A stretch of 64,000 bases of DNA from Darksidea phi (taxonomy: Eukaryota; Ascomycota; Dothideomycetes; Pleosporales; Lentitheciaceae): NCBI GenBank assembly GCA_030770425.1, contig JASJFT010000239.1, positions 1 to 64,000 on the forward strand. The letters run 5' to 3'. Positions 14,201 to 29,139 of this stretch are shown here, piece by piece; position 1 is the stretch's first letter, and each line of letters begins with the position of its first letter. The notes under the pieces were generated by a model that made no database searches, had not been told where the DNA came from, and worked only from the letters and a program-made list of their open reading frames with translations. The translations under genes and the position numbers were made by a program.

Positions 14201-14496
14201 AGCTAATATTATAATAGTTTAAAAAGCCTAGAGCTAATAAGCTAATAAAAAATACTACCTTCTAGATTTTATATTATTAAATAGAATAGATAGGCTATAA
14301 TCTAGACCTAATCTATTATCTAGTAAGTAAAAGAATTTTATAATAAGTATTCTAATAAGCTAGGTCTATCTAAACGATTAGTTTAGTAGTTAGAGACTAT
14401 ACTATAAGATAAGTTCCTTAACCCCTAGTCTAAAGACGAGGTACTAGTTAAGATAGAAACTTAAAAAAATCGCCGGTATTAAGTATAGGCCCTAGT

Positions 14497-14725
14497 CCTT
14501 TATAGCCCGTTGAAATAGATAGTATAATATCTAAAGCTTATAATAATTACTTCTAAGTCTAGAGTACCTTTCTTTTATAACCCGCCGAAACGGGTAGTAT
14601 AATATTTAAAGCTTATAGTAACTACCTCTAAGTTTAAAATACCTTTCCTTTATAGTCTACTAAAACGGGTAGTATAATATCTAGAGTCTATAGTAATTAC
14701 CTCTAAGCTTAGAGTATTTCTCTAT
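14497..14725 (+). repeat. Three copies of a 75-bp repeat in B1
   Basis: The motif agtataatatctaaagc recurs at about 14,520, 14,596 and 14,671, giving a 75-bp (25-codon) period at the 3' end of the B1 coding region. The equivalent place in B2 (about 41,000-41,090, minus strand) shows only one unit. The repeat lies after the integrase and before the 3' LTR. Confidence 0.75.
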
Positions 14726-15133
14726 AGCCTCGCTTTACTATAGGTAGAAACGTAGGAGGAGTAAGTCTTATCTTCTAATAGGGCTACGTATATATAACTT
14801 CTAGGTAATATAAAAAACTAAATTACTAGTATTCTCTTATATATTCTATAATACCCTTTAGATATATTAAGTACATTACGTAGTATATATATTAGAAAAA
14901 TATTTTTTAGACGATAATTTATATAGTAAAATAAGTAGATATACGTAGAGCTATATAACGTTAATATACTTTAAGAATAATCTAGAGGGTACTAGTTAAA
15001 TCGTTTTTCGAGTAAGGAGTAGTAGATATAGGTACCTATCTATCTCTCTCTTCTCCCCCCTAAAAGTATTTTTTCTTAATTATTTATTTACTAAGGCCCT
15101 TAAGAATAAGGTCTTATTCTAGAAGAAAGATAA

Positions 15134-15400
15134 TATTACGATCTATTCCCTAGGTAACCCGGTTATTTTACTTATTTCCTATTTTAGTTAGTAGATTAGG
15201 TAATCCCGAGGATTAGTCTAATAGTTAGTTAGCTTATTTAGCGCGCTAAGCCCTATTTAGGTATAAAACCCCTTATTCTTATACCCTTATAGTACTATCT
15301 TAGGATAGCTTCAATATACCGATTCTACTATTAGTTAATTAGAAGGCTACCTTAGCTATTATAACTTCTAATTAACTATACTTAGTCCTAGGGTCTTATA
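15134..15400 (+). repeat. Family B LTR (3' LTR of B1)
   Basis: 267-bp partner of the 5' LTR at 7,937. It starts TATTACGATCTATTCCC and ends GGGTCTTATA, followed by the tatat target-site duplication at 15,401-15,405. Confidence 0.92.
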
Positions 15401-15405
15401 TATAT

Positions 15406-15650
15406 CTCTTCTAAAGAAATAGATAGAGCTAAGAGAAGGTCTAAACTTTAAATTTAGGTCTATATAGTATCCGAAGCTTAATAATAGTAATTAATATAAA
15501 GTTAAAGCTATTCTTACTTATAAGATAGTATATAATAAAAAGCTCTTTTTTATAAAGTAACTAGGTTAATTATATAAAGATAGTATATAAAAGCCTAAGA
15601 TCTCTCTTAATAATTATAATAAGGTCTTTATAAAATATTAGATAAATGTA
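15406..15650 (+). mobile_element. Element C continued: integrase end and chromodomain
   Basis: Once B1 is removed, the element C frame continues as ISLLKK and then a chromodomain-like segment (KVKAILTYKIVY, KLFFIK, PKISLNN), in the order expected for the C-terminal chromodomain of chromovirus integrases. Aromatic and basic positions are partly lost to RIP. Chromodomains direct integration to heterochromatin, which fits this location; that link is inference. Confidence 0.6.
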
Positions 15651-17422
15651 AATAATTAAATATTAGATTATCTAAAGTAAAAAGTTATTAGAAAAGTATT
15701 ATAATCTCTATAAAAGAATAAGAATATATATAAGAAATTCTAAAGGAGTAGACTATATAAGTAATATTAATATAAAAGAAGAATTAAGAAATCTAATTAA
15801 AAGGTACCCTTAGGACTCTACTTAAGGGATATTATATAAGTAGAATAATTAGTTAAGAAAAGAGATATTATCTACTTTAGTAACGAGCTATAGCTTAAAG
15901 AATTTAGTAAGACTAGCCTTTATATATTATAATAATAAATAGACTAACTAGTAATAATAATATTAGAATTAATAAGTTAGATTTTTAATATAGGTATTTA
16001 TTCTATCTATATACCCTAGTAACTAGAAATCTTAGCTAAGTACTATATAGTCTAAGAATAACCTAAGTAAGCTATATATACTAGATAAAAAGTTCCTAAA
16101 GAAGCTTTATAACGCTCTCTTTTAAGAGGTAATAAATATTATATCTCTACTAATAATATTTCTATTAGAAATATTAGGACTATAATAGTACTAATAATAC
16201 TTATAATTAGTAGTCTTAAGAGGTATACTAGTTGAGGAATTATACTTAATAAAGTAAGTTTTATAAGTAGTAGAGGTTATAAAGTTAATAGATATTAGAT
16301 AACTAACGTTATCTAGTCTATATTAGAGGAATTAGTATAGGAAGTTATTAGAAAGATAGTAGAATATATTTAATAATACTAAAAGTTAAGCTTATACGTT
16401 ATAGCTAGAGCTCAGCGTAATTCTACCTTACTACTAGTATTCTTAATTAAATACTTCTACTTAATCTTATACTAGTTCTAACTAATATTAATATTAAAAG
16501 TATAAGATTATATATTCTACTAAATTTTCTTAAGTATATTAGAATTTATATCTTTATTATTATAAGTAGCTTAGACGTTATAGTATTAAATATACTTAAT
16601 AATAAAGATAAGAAGATTAAAGTAGTAATAGAAAGTAAGCTTAATTTATACGAATTATTAGTAAAACTATATTAATAAGAAGAGAGAAAGACTAGTATAT
16701 ACTACTAAGTAGATCTAATAGTAAGCTTTATACCTATTATAGATAGTATAAATATTAGCCTTCTAATACTAGTCGTTTAAAGTAATTTAGTAAAGCTTAA
16801 CTATATTAAACTCCCTTATAAACTAGAGGAGATAATTTATATACTAATAGTATATAAGGGGGGGCTAAGGTTCTAAATAGATAGAAAGAGTATAGATATA
16901 CTTAAGAAGGGTAGTATTACTATACTAGCTAGTAGAGATAATTATAATAAGAAATAAGATCTTAAGAGTATTAAGAAATAAAGTAGAGAAATCTAGAAAT
17001 AAATATACCTCCTTATACTTATATTAAGAGAGACTATTTTATATTTAAACTAATAATATCCTAAATACTTATTAGTAAAAATCTAGAGTATAAAAATAAA
17101 GGTACTTAAAGAGATATAATATATAATAATTTATTACTTTTTAAGTAAATACTTATAAAGATATAATAGAAATCTCTTTTACTAGAAAAGCTATAGATAA
17201 ATAAATAATTTAATAAAATTATAAGTTATAATAGGTAGTAGCTAGTAATTACTAAGTACTACTAGATTATATTATTATAATAGATATTAAAACTAGATTA
17301 TATAGAGTTCGGGCTAGTTCTAAAGCCTTTATAAGAATATTATAAGTAAATAAAGTAACTATAAAAGTTATACTTAGTAAATAGCTCTTATATAAAAATA
17401 TTAAGTATCTATTAGATAAAAG
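15651..17422. other. Unclassified RIP-mutated DNA between element C and A2
   Basis: About 1.8 kb of TA-rich DNA with almost no CA or TG. No LTR, conserved transposon domain or gene could be recognised on either strand. It may contain the rest of element C including its 3' LTR, or an older element. Confidence 0.5.
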
Positions 17423-17858
17423 TATTATACGTTATACGTACTTTAATACGAGATCTAGATTAGAACCGATAATATATTTATTATACTATTAGATTTTAAT
17501 AGATTAAGGTTAAGTTAACGAATTCTATTACTAGAATAACTACTTAGGAAAAGATCTAATCTTTATTTATAAATATTAGATAAGAACTAAAGAATTAACT
17601 ATAAGAAATTAAAATAGAAAGTTTAAAAGATCTTTTACTCTCTTATACCCGTTCTTATTCCTTAAGATAGTAATAGTAGTAGTAGAAGTAGTAACTTCTA
17701 TAACTTTTACTACTTTTATAGTAGTTATAGAAGTAGTTCTCTTAATAACTTCTATAACTTTTAAGTTATATAATATTAGATTACTAACTAAGTATAGCTT
17801 AGCTATTCTAGTTATATTAGAGCTTATCTTATATTCTTTTAGTCCTAGAGTTATAATA
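17423..17858 (-). repeat. Family A LTR, subtype II (3' LTR of A2)
   Basis: 436-bp LTR in reverse orientation, starting TATTATACGTTATACG and ending GAGTTATAATA on the plus strand. It contains the short repeats (acttctata and related) that define subtype II. Confidence 0.9.
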
Positions 17859-20800
17859 CTTATTCTCTCCTTCTAAGCTTTATTCTTAAAGATTTCGTTA
17901 TATTTATTATACTCTAGCTAGTAGTACCTATATTTAGTAGGTTTCTTTTTTTAAACTATACTATACTCTACGTATATATACTATATAGCCTATCTAATAC
18001 TATAGTTATTCTATCTTTTTAGTAATATATAAGAGTAATCGATCCGTTCTCTATATAGAATTAACTACCCTTTATCTTTAATTAACTTTTTAGATTTTAA
18101 CGATACCTAAGACTTCTATAATAATTTATTTTAAATATTATTATTATTTTATAGATTACTTATTTACTTATTCTTATTTTATACTAATACCTTATTATTA
18201 TTATTATACTATATAGCCTTCTTAAATTTATTATATTAATCTTTAGTCTAGTTTTTATATAGAGTATATCTACTATAGATTAAAGTATAATCTAATAGTA
18301 ACTAAAAAAGATTAGATAAAGGTAGATAAATAGAAATCTAATTTTTAGACTAAGCTAGATACTATATATTCTATCTATAATAAGACTTTTACTTAAATAG
18401 CTAAGCTTTATACTTATAAGACTTATCTTTTAAAATAACTTTAAGAACTAAAGTATTATAAGACTAAAATATATTATTATAAGCTTACGTCTCTTAAAGA
18501 GCTAGATTAATTAAAATAAGAGAAAGTTAAGTATTCTACCTCTTTTAACTTATTTAAGTTATTATAATAACCCTTACTATATAAGTCTACTAATTTTTTC
18601 TTTTTAAATAGTTAAAAGTCTTTATCTCTAGGTACTTCTAATAATATTATTTAACTAGTTTCTAGTAATCTTATAAATTCTTAATTAGTTTTTAAGTATT
18701 TTAGCTAATAGACTATTCTATCTATTTAACTAAATACTTTTATTAATAACTAAACTTTTATAGTTCTTAGATTTTCTTAACCTTATACTTCTTATCTTTA
18801 AGTTTAATATTAGTAGCTACTTTAGTATCTTCTAGTACTAGTTCTAGTAATAATACGTAGAATATTAAATATATTCTTATACCTTTAGCTAGCTTTAATT
18901 TATAATTAATTAGTTTTATTTTTTTTTAATTTTAAATAATTTAATTTATAAATTATCTAGTTTATTATATAGTTATTTAATTTTTAAATTTTATTATAAA
19001 AGAAAAACTTTATCCTTCCTCTTAAGGATTAGTTTTTTAAGTCTTCTTTTATTTACTATTTTAGTTATTATAAGATTTTTATATATTATTTATATACTAA
19101 GTTCTTTATATAACTCTTATATTAAATAGATTTTCTTTTTTACTTTAATAGATATACTCTTAATATCTTTTAAGTCTCTATAAGTTATTAGCTTATATCT
19201 ATAGTTTATATAATATAGTAAGTATTTAGTTATTATAAACTTCTTACTATTATATATTAGTTATATTATTAATAGTAATTTAATCTAGTTATTTTATAAC
19301 TTATTAATATAGAATCTTAAATACTTTTTTAGAATTTAGTTTATTTATTTTATCTAATTATCTATCTATAAATAGAAGTTAGTTAATAACTTCTTTTTAA
19401 TTTTTAGTTTTATAAGTAGTATACTCTAAAACTTCGAAGTAAATAGTTTATTCCTATTTATAAGGATTTATTTTAGTAATTTATAATTAGTAATAAGTAT
19501 TCTTTTAACCTTATAAGCTATACTTTCTACTATAATTACTTTATTTATTAGAATAAAGTATATTACTTTAGCTAATTAGTTTATAATTATTATAATTATA
19601 TTATATAATCTTTCTAATTTTAATTTTAATAATAGTAATAACTTTACTATAAAGTCTATTATAATATAAGTCTATAGTTATATAAATAATACTAATAGTT
19701 AAAGTAATCTATAAGACTTATATCTTTTAGATTTATTTTTAAAATATTTTAAATAGTTATTTATTACTTTTTAAACTTTCTCTCTTATATTAATAAGTAG
19801 GTATTCTCTATCTATATATCTAATTATTTTATTAATTTCTAAATATTCTAATATTTTACTTTTATAAATTTTCTATATTAGATCTCTTTTAAGACTTAGT
19901 AGTATATAGAATTTTATCTTTAAACTATTTCTTAAAGTAAAGTATTCTTTTTTATTAAAGAATATTTTATTTTCTTCTACTTCTTTATTACTACCTTAAA
20001 TAAGTTCTTAAACCCTTTTTTACTACTTTTCTTTAATATTTACTATTACTATAATTTTAACTAGTCTTATATAGTTATATATAAGAGTTCTATTAGATTT
20101 CTTTTATAGAACTAATTTATATATAATAGATTTATTAGTATCTTAAAGATTTAATCTTCTACTAAGAGTATTTATTACTCTATTTAGTATTTCTAGTTAA
20201 TAACTTATCTTAAAGTTATAATCTACTAATAATTCTAACTATTAAAATTATTATTAATTAAGTTTCTTTATAGTCGTAAAACTTATAAAATTTTAGTAGT
20301 TTATAATAACTTTAATTTTATACTTAGTTTCTATAAGCTATAGTCTTTATTATTTAAATACTAATATAATAGTACTAAGTCCCTTATTATAAATATTATA
20401 GTTTATCTTCTTTTTACTAAACTTATATAAATAGTAGAATACTAGTCTCTATTTTTTATTTTTCTCTTACTAGGTAAGTATTATATCTAGTATATAGTTT
20501 AATATATCTATTTCTACTTTAAGAGATTTTATTAAATTATATATTTATAATATAGATATTAATATAAATAGATTCTTAAGTTTATTAAAAGCTTTTTAAT
20601 ATTTTTAGTTTTATTAAAAAAAAAATTCTTTCTTAGTTACCTTTATAAGTAGAGCTATAGTCTTTAAATAGTTATTAATAAACTTCTAATAGAAGTTAGT
20701 AAATCTTAAAAAGAATTATATATCCTTAACTAATATTAGAGTTAACTATTCTCTTATAGTTTATACTTTCTTAGGGTCTATAAATACTTTTTCTTATAAA

Positions 20801-23800
20801 ATAATAAAACTTAAATATTTAGTTTTTATTTTATAGAATTTATATTTATTTAGATAAAGTAGTAATTTATTTTATTATAACTTTTATAGTACTTTCTTTA
20901 TATATTCTTTATATTCTTTTAATATTTCTTTATTATATATAAGAATATCGTCTAGATATACTATATAGAATATATTTAAGTATTTATTTAATATCCTATT
21001 AATAACTAACTAAAATATTACTAGTATATTTATTAGTTTAAATAGTATAACTTTATACTCGTAGAATTTATATTAGATTTTAAATACTATATACTCTTTA
21101 TATCCTTTTACTATTTAAATTTTATAGAATTCTTCTTAAATATTAAATTTTATAATCTATTTAATTTCTTAGAACTAGTCTATAAGTTCTCTAATTAGTA
21201 GTAATAGATATTAGTTTTTCTTTATAATATTATTTAAATATCTATAGTTTATATAAAGTTATAACTTTTTATTCTTTTTTAAAATAAATAGAACTAATAA
21301 TACTATAGAGTTTTAACTTTTTTTAATATATCTTCTTTTTAAGTTCTTTATAAGATACTTTTTTAATTCTTCTTATTAATCTACTATTAATAAGTATATA
21401 GGTCTAGGCTTAAGCTTTATATCTTCTTCTAGATATATCTTATAATTCTATTCCTAGTACTTTAATAAGTTTATATCTAGATATTCTTTAAATAACTCTC
21501 GGAATTCCTTATATTTCTAAAATATTACTAGTTATAATTCTTTCTATATAGTCGTAACTCTCTATATTATAATAATATTAACTCTTTATAGATTCTTTTT
21601 ATAGATTTTTATAATCTTATAAAATAAAATTAAGTTTATTCTTCCTTTCTAGGGTATATATTAGATTTTATAGCTAGACCTATTTAGTCTTTTAATTTCT
21701 ACGACTTAAACTATCTACTTATAATCTAGTACTTTATATAGCTTTTAATCTATTTATAAATTATATCTTACTAGCTAGTTATAACTAATAATTATATTAA
21801 TATTTCTAATTTCTATAATATTAAATCTACGATAGTCTCTAATATTCGCTATCTCTAGGGTTACTTCTTATATTTTAAAGTAAATTATATCTCCTTTATA
21901 TTCTATAGATAATCTATCTCTAAGTTCTACTTATATAGATTTTATTTTAATTTAATAGAGAATTTTATATTCCTCTATTATCTATAATAATAGAAGTATA
22001 AATTCTACTTTAATATTTATAATAACTTAGACTTTCTATTTATAAATCTATACGTCTACTTTTAATCTAGCTAGTTATTAGATACTATTTTATACGATTT
22101 ATAAAGTTATCTTTTAAATACTTTTATTAATATAACTCTTTTATAGTTAATAATAATCTAGTTTTTTACCTTATTATTATAGATAATCTAATCCTTATAA
22201 TTATTATCTAGTTCTTAAATTTTATTATATTACTTTTTTAACTTATATTAAAATATAGAATAATATTTATTAGGTCTAGGTTCTCCTTCTAATTAAGAGA
22301 GTAAGTCGTTTACTTATTTCTAATCTAAGTCTATTATCTTTCTAGCTTTAATAAGTAGTTTCTAGTTTAGTACCTCTTATAGCCCTTCTTTCTAGCTTCC
22401 CTCTAGTAATAGTACGTCTTTTTTACTAATTACTACTTTTCTTTTATTATTTTAAGTATTATAGTATCCTTACTATATATCTAGGACTCGTAGCTACCTC
22501 CTAGTCTCTAGATTATTCGGATTATTCTAATTCTATAGCTAGTAACTATATCTATTATACTATTTAATAAGATATTCTTATCTTTTAAGATTTAGATAGA
22601 AGATATCTTCTTTCCTTCTAGCTATAAGCTTTCTTTATACTAGGTATAAGATATATAATCTATTATAATATATCTAATATATTACTTTATAGTTAGATTT
22701 CTAATATATAATTCTATAGTTAGTATTCTATTTATACTTCTTAGTATCTATTTTAGTTAGTTCTTATAACTATCGTCTTATAGTATATTTTATTAGAAAA
22801 TACTTCTTATATTTATTATTATAGTAATTATTCTATTCTAGTTATTCTTACTTTTTATATACTATAACCTAATTTTTATAGTTATATATATAGTATTTAG
22901 TTATTAGATATTCTTTATTAAGAAGATATATATATAGGTAATCTCTTAGAAAAATTATTATATTCTTCTTCTATTATATATAGTATTTATATTATTCTAT
23001 ATAGTAAGTTTATAGTAAGATATTATAATCTTAATTTTTATAATTCTATATTATTTTATAGCCCTCTAGTTCTTAAAGCTTTAAAACTTATTCTATAGCT
23101 ATCTATTCTTAGTCGCTAGTAACGTAAATTAGTTCTTTTATTTTAATATAGTACTTAGTAATATATTAGCTACTATTATACCTTTAGTATTTATTATATA
23201 CTAATTATTAGAAAACTATTTTTATATTAACCTCCTCTAGCTTATTAAGTTTTAGTTCTTTAATTTTAAACTCTAGGTCTTCTTATTAATAAGGAATTTC
23301 CTCGTCTATATCTTCTATTACGTTAAACTATTCTTTTAAAAATAATTCTTAATTATCTATCTCTTAATAGATACCTCTAATTATATTAATATATTTAATA
23401 TTCTTCTAGTTATCTATATTTTTTTTTATTATTATATTCCTTAATAAAGTATTCCTATATTCTATAGTATAGATATACTTTCTTTTCTTAGTATTATTTT
23501 ATTTCGTCTATTAGAACCTTCTATAGTTTTCTACTTTAATTATATTTTTTATTTTTTAGATATTTTTTTTTAAACTATATTAATATTTATTTTATTATAA
23601 CCTCTATAAAACCTATACTTAGGAGCTAATTACTTCTTCTTATAGACTTTAATTAGTTCTATAGCTTTTTACTTTTTAAGTACTTATTTATATAGTTAGT
23701 TATTAATATATATTATTATCTTAATTAATTCTACTAGATTATTTAACTTTTTAAGTCTAAATAGTTCGTCTTTAATTACTTTCTTAAGTCTATTATAATA

Positions 23801-24432
23801 CGTAACTATAAGAGAAGTATTATTCTAATTAATCTTATACTATAGCTATTTAAACTTAGTAGTATAGACTTTTATTAATTTTATTTATTTTAACCTCTAA
23901 ATCTTATACTCTACTTATTAGACTTTATTAATATCTTTAAAAACTATATATATCTATTTCTTAAAGAAGTCCTAATCTTTAAATACTACTTTTATTTTAT
24001 TATATTATTTTATTAAAGTTTCTTTATTAGTTATATAATTATTAACTAAAAGTTATATCTATATTATTATCTTCTCTATTATATATATATACCTATTATA
24101 AGGATCTTATTCTAGTTACTAGTAAATATAGTAGAGTTAAACTAATAGTATAAATTTATCTATATAAGGAATAGCTTTAGATCTTTCTTATTACTATTAT
24201 ATTTCTTAAATATCTTAACTTTTACTTTACTATTAAGTTCTACTCTTACTTATTATAATACTTCTTATAATAATATTATAGCTTATTATATCTTTACTAT
24301 CTAAGCTACTTATTACTATATAAGAGTAGTTAGATTTATTATTAAAGCTTCTATTATACTTTCCCTAAAAGTATTATATAAGCTAGACGGAGTTACTATA
24401 TTTAATATAATCTAGATTTAAGATAGTTAATA

Positions 24433-24868
24433 TATTATATATTATATATACTTTAATATAGGATCTAAGTTAGAGCTAATAATATATTTATTATACTATT
24501 AAATTTTAATAGATTAAGGTTAAGTTAACGAATTCTATTATTAAAATAACTACTTAGGAAAAGATCTAATCTTTATTTATAAGTATTAGATAAGAACTAA
24601 AAAATTAACTATAAGAAATTAAAATAGAAAGTCTAAGAGATCCTCTACTCTTTTATACCTATTCTTATTCCTTAAGATAGTAGTAGTAGTAGTAGAAGTA
24701 GTAACTTCTATAGCTTCTACTACTTCTATAGTAGTTATAGAAGTAGTTCTTTTAGTAACTTCTATAACTTCTAAGTTATATAATATTAGATTACTAACTA
24801 AGTATAGCTCGGCTATTCTAGCTACGTTAGAGCTTACCTTATACCCTTTTAGTTCTAGAATTATAATA
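24433..24868 (-). repeat. Family A LTR, subtype II, shared by A2 and A3
   Basis: 436-bp reverse-orientation LTR. Internal 5' sequence of A2 lies to its left, and internal 3' sequence of A3 (compare 17,859 onward with 24,869 onward) lies to its right. It therefore serves as 5' LTR of A2 and 3' LTR of A3. Confidence 0.9.
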
Positions 24869-27800
24869 TTTACTCCCTTCTTTTAAGCTTCGTCCTCGAA
24901 GATTTTATTATACCTACTATACCCTAGCTAGTAGTACTTATATTTAGTAGATTTCTTTTTTTAAACTATACTATACTCTATATATATATACTATATAGCC
25001 TATCTAGTACTATAATTATTCTATTTTCTTAGTAATATATAAGAGTAATTAATCTATCCTCTATATAGAATTAACTATTCTCTATTCTTAATTAACTTCT
25101 TAGGTTCTAATAATACTTAAGACTTCTATAATAACTTATTTTAAATATTATTATTATTTTATAAATTATTTATTTACTTATTCTTATTCTATACTAATAT
25201 CTTATTCCTATTATTATATTATATAGCCTTCTTAAACTTATTATATTAATCTTTAGTCTAGTTTTTATATAAAGTATATTTACTATAGATTAAAGTATAA
25301 CCTAGTAGTAATTAAGAAAGATTAGGTAAAGGTAGATAAATAGAAATCTAACTTTTAGACTAAACTAGATACTACGTATTTTATCTATAATAAGACTTTT
25401 ACTTAAATAGCTAAGTTTTATACTTATAAGGTCTATCTTTTAAAATAACTTTAAGAACTAGAGTATTATAAGACCGAAATATACTATTATAAGCTTATAT
25501 CTCTTAAAGAGCTAAATTAATTAGAATAAAAGAAAGTTAAGTATTCTATCTCTTCTAATTTACTTAAATTATTATAATAACCCTTATTATATAAGTCTAC
25601 TAATTTCTTTTTTTTAGATAATTAGAAGTCTTTACTTTTAAGTACTTCTAGTAATACTATTTAACTAGCTTCTAGTAGCTCTATAGATTCTTAATTAGTT
25701 CTTAAGTATTCTAGCTAGTAGACTATTTTATCTATTTAATTAAATACTTTTACTAATAACTAAACTTTTATAGTCTTTAGATTTCTTTAATCTTATACTC
25801 CTTATATTTAAGTTTAATATTAGTAGCTACTTTAGTATCTTTTAGTACTAGTTCTAGTAATAATATATAGAATACCGGATATATTCTTATATCTTTAACT
25901 AGCTTTAGTTTATAGTTAACTAGTTCTATTTTTTTTTAATTTTAAATAATCTAATTTATAAATTATCTAGTTTATTATATAGTTATTTAATTTTTAGATT
26001 TTATTATAAAAGAAAAATTTTATTTCTCTTTTTAAGGGTCGGTCCCTTAAGTCTTCTTTTATTTATTATTTTAACTATTATAAGATTTTTATATATTATT
26101 TATATACTAAGTTTTTTATATATCTCTTATATTAAATAGATTTTCTTTTTTATTCTAGTAGATATACTTTTAATATCTTTTAAATCTCTATAAGTTATTA
26201 GCTTATATTCGTAGGTTATATAATATAATAAGTATTTAGTTATTATAAACTTCTTACTATTATATACTAGTTATACTATTAGTAGTAATTTAATTTAGTT
26301 ATTCTATAACTTATTAATATAAAATCTTAGATACTTCTCTAGAGTCTAGTTTATTTATTCTATCTAACTATCTATTTATAAATAAAAGTTAGTTAATAAT
26401 TTTTTTTTTAATTTTTAATTTTATAAGTAATATACTCTAAAACTTTAAAGTAAATAGTTTATTCCTATTTATAAAAATTTATTCTAGTAATCTATAGTTA
26501 ATAATAAGTATTCTTTTAACCTTATAAGCTATACTTTCTACTATAATTACTTTATTTATTAGAATAAAGTATATTACTTTAGTTAATTAGTCTATAATTA
26601 TTATAATTATATTATATAATTTTTCTAATTCTAGTTTTAATAATAGTAGTAATTTTACTATAAAGTTTATTATAATATAAGTCTATAGTTATATAAATAG
26701 TACTAATAGTTAAAGTAATCTATAGGACTTATATCTTTTAGATTTATTCTTAAAATATTTTAAATAGTTATCTATTACTTTCTAAACTTTTTCTTTTATA
26801 TTAGTAAGTAGGTATTCTCTATCTATATATTTAATTATTTTATTAATTTTTAAATATTTTAGTATCTTACTTTTATAAATTTTCTATATTAGGTCTCTTT
26901 TAAGACTTAGTAATATATAAGGTCTTATCTTTAAACTATTTTTTAAAGTAAAGTATTTTTTCTTATTAAAAAGTATTTTATTTTCTTTTACTTCTTTATT
27001 ACTACCTTAGATAAGTTCTTAGACTTTTTTTTACTATTTTTCTTTAATATTTATTATTATTATAATTTTAGCTAATTTTATATAATTATATATAAAAGTC
27101 CTATTAGATTTCTTTTATAGGACTAGTTTATATATAATAAGTTTATTAGTATCTTAAAAGTTTAATCTTCTACTAAGAGTATCTATTACTTTATTTAGTA
27201 TTTTTAGCTAATAATTTATCTTAAAGTTATAATCTACTAGTAATTCTAACTAGTAAAATTATTATTAATTAAGTTTCTTTCTAGTCGTAAAACTTATAAG
27301 ATTTTAATAGTCTATAATAATTTTAATTTTATACTTAGCTTTTATAAGTTATAGTCTTTATTATTTAAATACTAATATAATAGTATTAAGTTCCTTATTA
27401 TAAATATTATAGTTTATCTCCTCTTTACTAAACTTATATAAATAGTAGAATACTAGTCTTTATTTTCTATCTTTTTCTTATTAGATAAGTATTACGTCTA
27501 GTATATAGTCTAATATATTTATCTCTACTTTAAAAGATTTTATTAAATTATATATCTATAATATAGATATTAATATAAATAAACTCTTAAGCTTATTAAA
27601 AGCTTTTTATTATTTTTAGTTCTACTAAAAAAAAAATTCTTTCTTAGTTACCTCTATAAGTAGAGTTATAGTCTTTAAATAGTTTCTAATAAACTTCTAA
27701 TAAAAGTTAATAAATTCTAAAAAGAATTATATATTCTTAACTAATATTAGAATTAACTATTTCCTTATAGTTTATACTTTCTTAAGGTTTATAGATACTT

Positions 27801-29139
27801 CTTTTTATAAAATAATAAAATCTAGATATTTAGTTTCTATTTTATAGAATTCGTATTTATCTAGATAAAGTAATAACTTATTTTACTATAGCTTTTATAA
27901 TACTTTCTTTATATATTTTTTATATTCTTCTAGTATTTCTTTACTATATATAAGAACGTTATCTAGATATACTATATAAAATATATTTAAGTATTTATTT
28001 AATATTTTATTAATAATTAACTAAAATATTACTAGTATATTTATTAGTCTAAATAGTATAACTCTATATTTATAGAGTTTATATTAGATTTTAAATACTA
28101 TATAGTTTTTATACCCTTTTACTATTTAAATCCTATAGAATTCTTCTTAGATATTAAATTTTATAATCTATTTAACTCCTTAGAACTAGTCTATAAGTTC
28201 TCTAATTAATAGTAGTAGATATTAGTTTTTTTTTATAATATTATTTAAATATCTATAGTCTATATAAAGTTATAACTTTCTATTCTTCTTTAGAATAAAT
28301 AAAACTAATAATATTATAGAGCTTTAACTTTTTTTAATATATCCTCTCTCTAAGTTCTTTATAAGGTACTCCTTTAATTCTTCTTATTAATCTATTATTA
28401 ATAAGTATATAGGTCTAGACTTAAGCTTTATATCTTTTTTTTAGATATATCTTATAATTCTATTTCTAGTATTCTAGTAAGTTTATATCTAGATATTTTT
28501 TAAATAACTCTTAGAATTTCTTATATTCTTAAGGTATTACTAGTTATAGTCCTTTTTATACGGTCGTAACTCTCTATACTATAATAATACCGACTCTCTA
28601 TAGATTCTTTTTATAGATCCTTATAATCTTATAAAATAAAATTAAGTTTATTCTCTCTTTTTAGAGTATATACTAGATCTTATAGCTAGATTTATTTAGT
28701 CTTCTAATTTCTATAATTCGAGCTATCTACTTATAGCCTAGTACTTTATATAGCTTTTAATCTATTTATAAATTATATCTTACTAGTTAGTTATAACTAA
28801 TAATTATATTAATATCTTTAATTTCTATAATATTAAATCTATAATAGTCTCTAATATTTACTACCTTTAGGATTACTTCTTATATTTTAAGATAAATTAT
28901 ATCTCCTTTATATTCTATAGATAATCTATCTCTAAGTTCTACTTATATAGATTTTATTTTAGTTTAATAAAATTTTTTATATTTCTTTACTATCTATAAT
29001 AATAGAAGTATAAATTCTACTCTATTATTTATAATAGCTTAGACTTTCTATCTATAAATCTATACGTCTACTTCTAATCTAGCTAGTTATTAGATACTAT
29101 TTTATATAATTTATAGAGTTATCTTTTAAATACTTTTAT

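Larger units (their letters stand above)
7937..15400 (+). mobile_element. Element B1: full-length RIP-killed Ty3/Gypsy retrotransposon
   Basis: The element is 7,464 bp with LTRs at 7,937-8,204 and 15,134-15,400. The gag-like region covers about 8,600-10,600. Reverse transcriptase runs about 11,720-12,320 (YNISLKYLKLVKAYLEEYL, FTKLDVY) with catalytic YIDD mutated to YIDN at 12,276-12,287. RNase H follows near 12,600-13,050. Integrase covers about 13,300-14,250 (QQYIDLKYTFLL, DLQFKLDFIKELYRF, SITYYLQTNNNIEVFNQ, corresponding to the DDE core). A 75-bp tandem repeat follows at about 14,500-14,725. All frames are broken by RIP stops. It is inserted in element C. Confidence 0.93.
17423..24868 (-). 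mobile_element. Element A2: full-length family A chromovirus, minus strand
   Basis: The element is 7,446 bp with LTRs at 17,423-17,858 (its 3' LTR) and 24,433-24,868 (its 5' LTR). On the minus strand the pol order matches A1: reverse transcriptase around 21,400-20,800, RNase H, integrase around 19,700-18,900, then chromodomain. The reverse transcriptase motif YLDD survives at 20,947-20,958, but stop codons from RIP break every frame. Its right LTR is also the left LTR of A3, so A2 and A3 are joined head to tail. No matching 5-bp duplication was seen outside the outer LTRs. Confidence 0.88.
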